Positions 62,401-64,000 of a DNA stretch of 64,000 nucleotides are shown here, piece by piece (the stretch's first letter is position 1; the number at the start of each line of letters is the position of its first letter). Location: assembly GCF_026151205.1 (NCBI RefSeq), contig NC_087074.1, positions 15,188,667 through 15,252,666 on the forward strand. The letters are read 5' to 3'. Source of the DNA: Bolinopsis microptera. Lineage: Eukaryota > Ctenophora > Tentaculata > Lobata > Bolinopsidae. The position numbers and the translations under genes are program-made. The notes under the pieces were generated by a model that saw only the letters and a list, made by a program, of their open reading frames with translations, made no database searches and was not told where the DNA came from.

Positions 62401-64000
62401 GATTTAGGTTATGGGGGACCCCATTCGTTATTTTTTCCGTATGTTTAATGTTGGGAATATTAATATTTGAAAATACTTAGTTAAAAAGTGTTTTAGGGTT
62501 GTCACCTTTTTGTCCCAGCCCGGGGATATCTTTAACGTTTGGTGTTTGTTAACAGAGCCTTGGCTCCTCTCCGGGATTTTTTTTTGTCTTTTCCTCAATT
62601 AATTATGTAACATTATTACATAAAGTTTTTTTTTTACATTGGGGGAGTAGGGGGGGGAAAACCACTAATTTTTTTTTAACCCAAATGGAGTTAAGGTTAA
62701 CAAAAATAAAAAAACGGCAACAACTAAAAACCCCCCACGTGATTTTCCCATAAAAACCCCAAACAGGGGTTCGTTTGAGCCACTGTACAAATAAAAAAAG
62801 GGGCCCCCAGGTTTTTCGGAACATTTGGCCCCAAGGGGGGGACCTTTTTGGCCCACCCGGCAAGAACTCCCAAACTTCGTTTTCAGTAATTCATCAGGAA
62901 TTATAGGGGGAATTTCCCGTTAAACCAAGATTATTTGCCGGGTTTGGGGGACATTTAGGGGGGGGACCGGGGGGCTTGCTGGGATAATATGTACACCCAA
63001 ACAAAAAAATAAAAAAAACACGCTGAGTAAACCCCCCTCTTGGTTTCCGGGATTCCATTTTCTTAATAAAACAAAATAAAAACGAGGCCGCCGAACCGTT
63101 GACAAACATTTCAGTTTTTATTCATTGTTTGGCAGTGGCAAGGTGTGTGTTGGGGAATTCGACTTCCAGTTTTTTTTTACCCCCCCAACGGACAACCCTT
63201 TGGGGATTTTGTATTTTGTGCGATTGGGTTGAAAAACTTCCATAGAAAACAAACCCCACCTTAACAAGCAAGGGAAAACGATTCTGGTTGGGAACCGCAT
63301 TTTTCAGATAATTTTTTATTTTTCGGGGGGGGGGGGGCAGTTTGGAAAAAAACCCCAAAACACCCGCGGGGCAAAATCACAACTCCCAAAAACTCAGTTT
63401 TTTTAAAAATGTTTTTTGTTTTCGAGTTTTTTGATTACCTGGGTTTCCAGAATAAGGGGTCGGGGGGACCCCAACTTGGCGGGGTGACCCAAACAAGGTT
63501 GGGGGAAAAAGTTGGGGGGGGGAACACCCCGGGGGGGGGAGGTGTGGGAGACGGGGGGGGGGTGACGAGGGTTTTTTTTGGGCTTATTGTGGATTGGGGG
63601 GAAGTTTCCCAATCTTCCAGTCATGTATGATTTACCCCAACCTTATAAAACTTTTAGTTCGAGGGTGGGGAGGGGGGGGGGACCCCCCCAACCTTTAGGT
63701 GGGGTGAATATATTTTCCCAAGTTACGGGGGGGGGGGGCACTGGCTACACCAGGGGGGGGGCGGCCCATATTTTCGACCCAGGGGGGGAACCCCCTCCCC
63801 GCTATTATAAAAAAACATACCAAAACTCGCTTTTTCATTCCCAGATAGGAAAGGGGGTGGGGGGACCAAAACACCACCCCTAGGCCCACCTGGGGGTTAC
63901 GAAAAGTTAAAAATAAGTTCAGTTTACGAATTTTTTTAACCACCTTGTTAGGTGGGGGGGGGACAAGACCCACAAACCCCAAACCTATGAACTTTCCCAA
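47431..64000. other. No supportable gene in the distal low-quality part
   Basis: About 16.5 kb dominated by G, T and A runs. One minus-strand stretch at 50314-50565 (ESFQVTFFHSVFAIVLSQHQ, TWAFFTGLQEKKN) has more natural composition and may derive from a repeat ORF. Intron-like acceptor strings (ttttgcag) occur near 49767, 50119 and 58360. Nothing here is reliable enough to call as a gene. Confidence 0.6.

Larger units (their letters stand above)
37600..64000. other. Low-quality, homopolymer-inflated sequence
   Basis: From about 37.6-37.8 kb on, mononucleotide runs of 4-30 bases appear on nearly every line, e.g. 30 G at 42211-42240 and about 27 G at 56194-56220. G runs on the plus strand far outnumber C runs, a strand asymmetry not seen before 37 kb. 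Reading frames that look like real protein break every 20-60 codons at homopolymers. This is what an unpolished single-orientation contig end would look like, and I treat Gly-, Pro-, Phe- and Lys-rich ORFs here as artefacts. Some true genomic signal remains and is listed separately; gene calling is otherwise not possible. Confidence 0.85.

Noticed and set aside
55283-64000. Many Gly-, Pro-, Phe- and Lys-rich ORFs of 60-148 residues
   Set aside because: They are translations of inflated G, C, T and A runs in low-quality sequence.
37600-64000. CRISPR array or bacterial contamination
   Set aside because: No regularly spaced repeats, no bacterial-type gene density; the window is eukaryotic throughout where readable.

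Overview
This is nuclear DNA from an animal. It has spliced genes with GT-AG introns, a tetraspanin, a rhodopsin-type GPCR, a small-RNA 2'-O-methyltransferase (HENMT1), and AT-rich intergenic DNA full of LINE fragments, small inverted-repeat elements and a tRNA-derived SINE. The gene set (HENMT1, HPDL, DXO, USE1, TRIAP1, SF3B4, a VPS9D1-like gene) and the compact introns suggest an early-branching invertebrate. A cnidarian is my best guess; the species cannot be read from the sequence.

Layout. 1-8.9 kb is repeat-rich and has no convincing host gene. It holds two degenerate non-LTR retrotransposon 3' ends (761-1600 and about 3505-4384), a ~180-bp diverged tandem repeat seen at three sites, a pyrimidine-rich TTTTGTCC minisatellite and small GC-rich inverted-repeat elements. 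8.9-10.6 kb is a four-exon tetraspanin on the plus strand. From 11.2 to about 37.5 kb every recognised host gene lies on the minus strand: SF3B4, USE1, TRIAP1, HPDL, a histidine phosphatase with a GPCR nested in an intron, DXO, HENMT1, a glycogenin-like GT8 protein and a VPS9D1-like gene with a tRNA-Thr in an intron. TRIAP1 and USE1 overlap by 26 bases in different frames.

The 21.2-27.6 kb part is the most unusual. It has a 1.4-kb near-perfect palindrome flanked by TTAA, then a 3.2-kb element with long (about 650 bp) inverted arms starting CAGTCAAATCCG and flanked by TA. Inside that element are a frameshifted transposon-type CXC cysteine-rich ORF on the minus strand and an intron-bearing gene fragment on the plus strand. 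The coding exon of that fragment is split by a SINE with a 5-bp target duplication; removing the SINE restores the reading frame.

From about 37.6 kb to the end the DNA changes character. Homopolymers, above all G runs on the plus strand, are grossly inflated and reading frames break every few dozen codons. It looks like an unpolished contig end rather than real biology. Still, some true signal shows through: two inverted copies of one repeat (about 41.8-42.9 and 46.3-47.4 kb) and a short minus-strand stretch resembling a MIT domain near 43.65-43.80 kb, which could be a 5' exon of the VPS9D1-like gene or another gene. I do not annotate the many short glycine- or proline-rich ORFs there.
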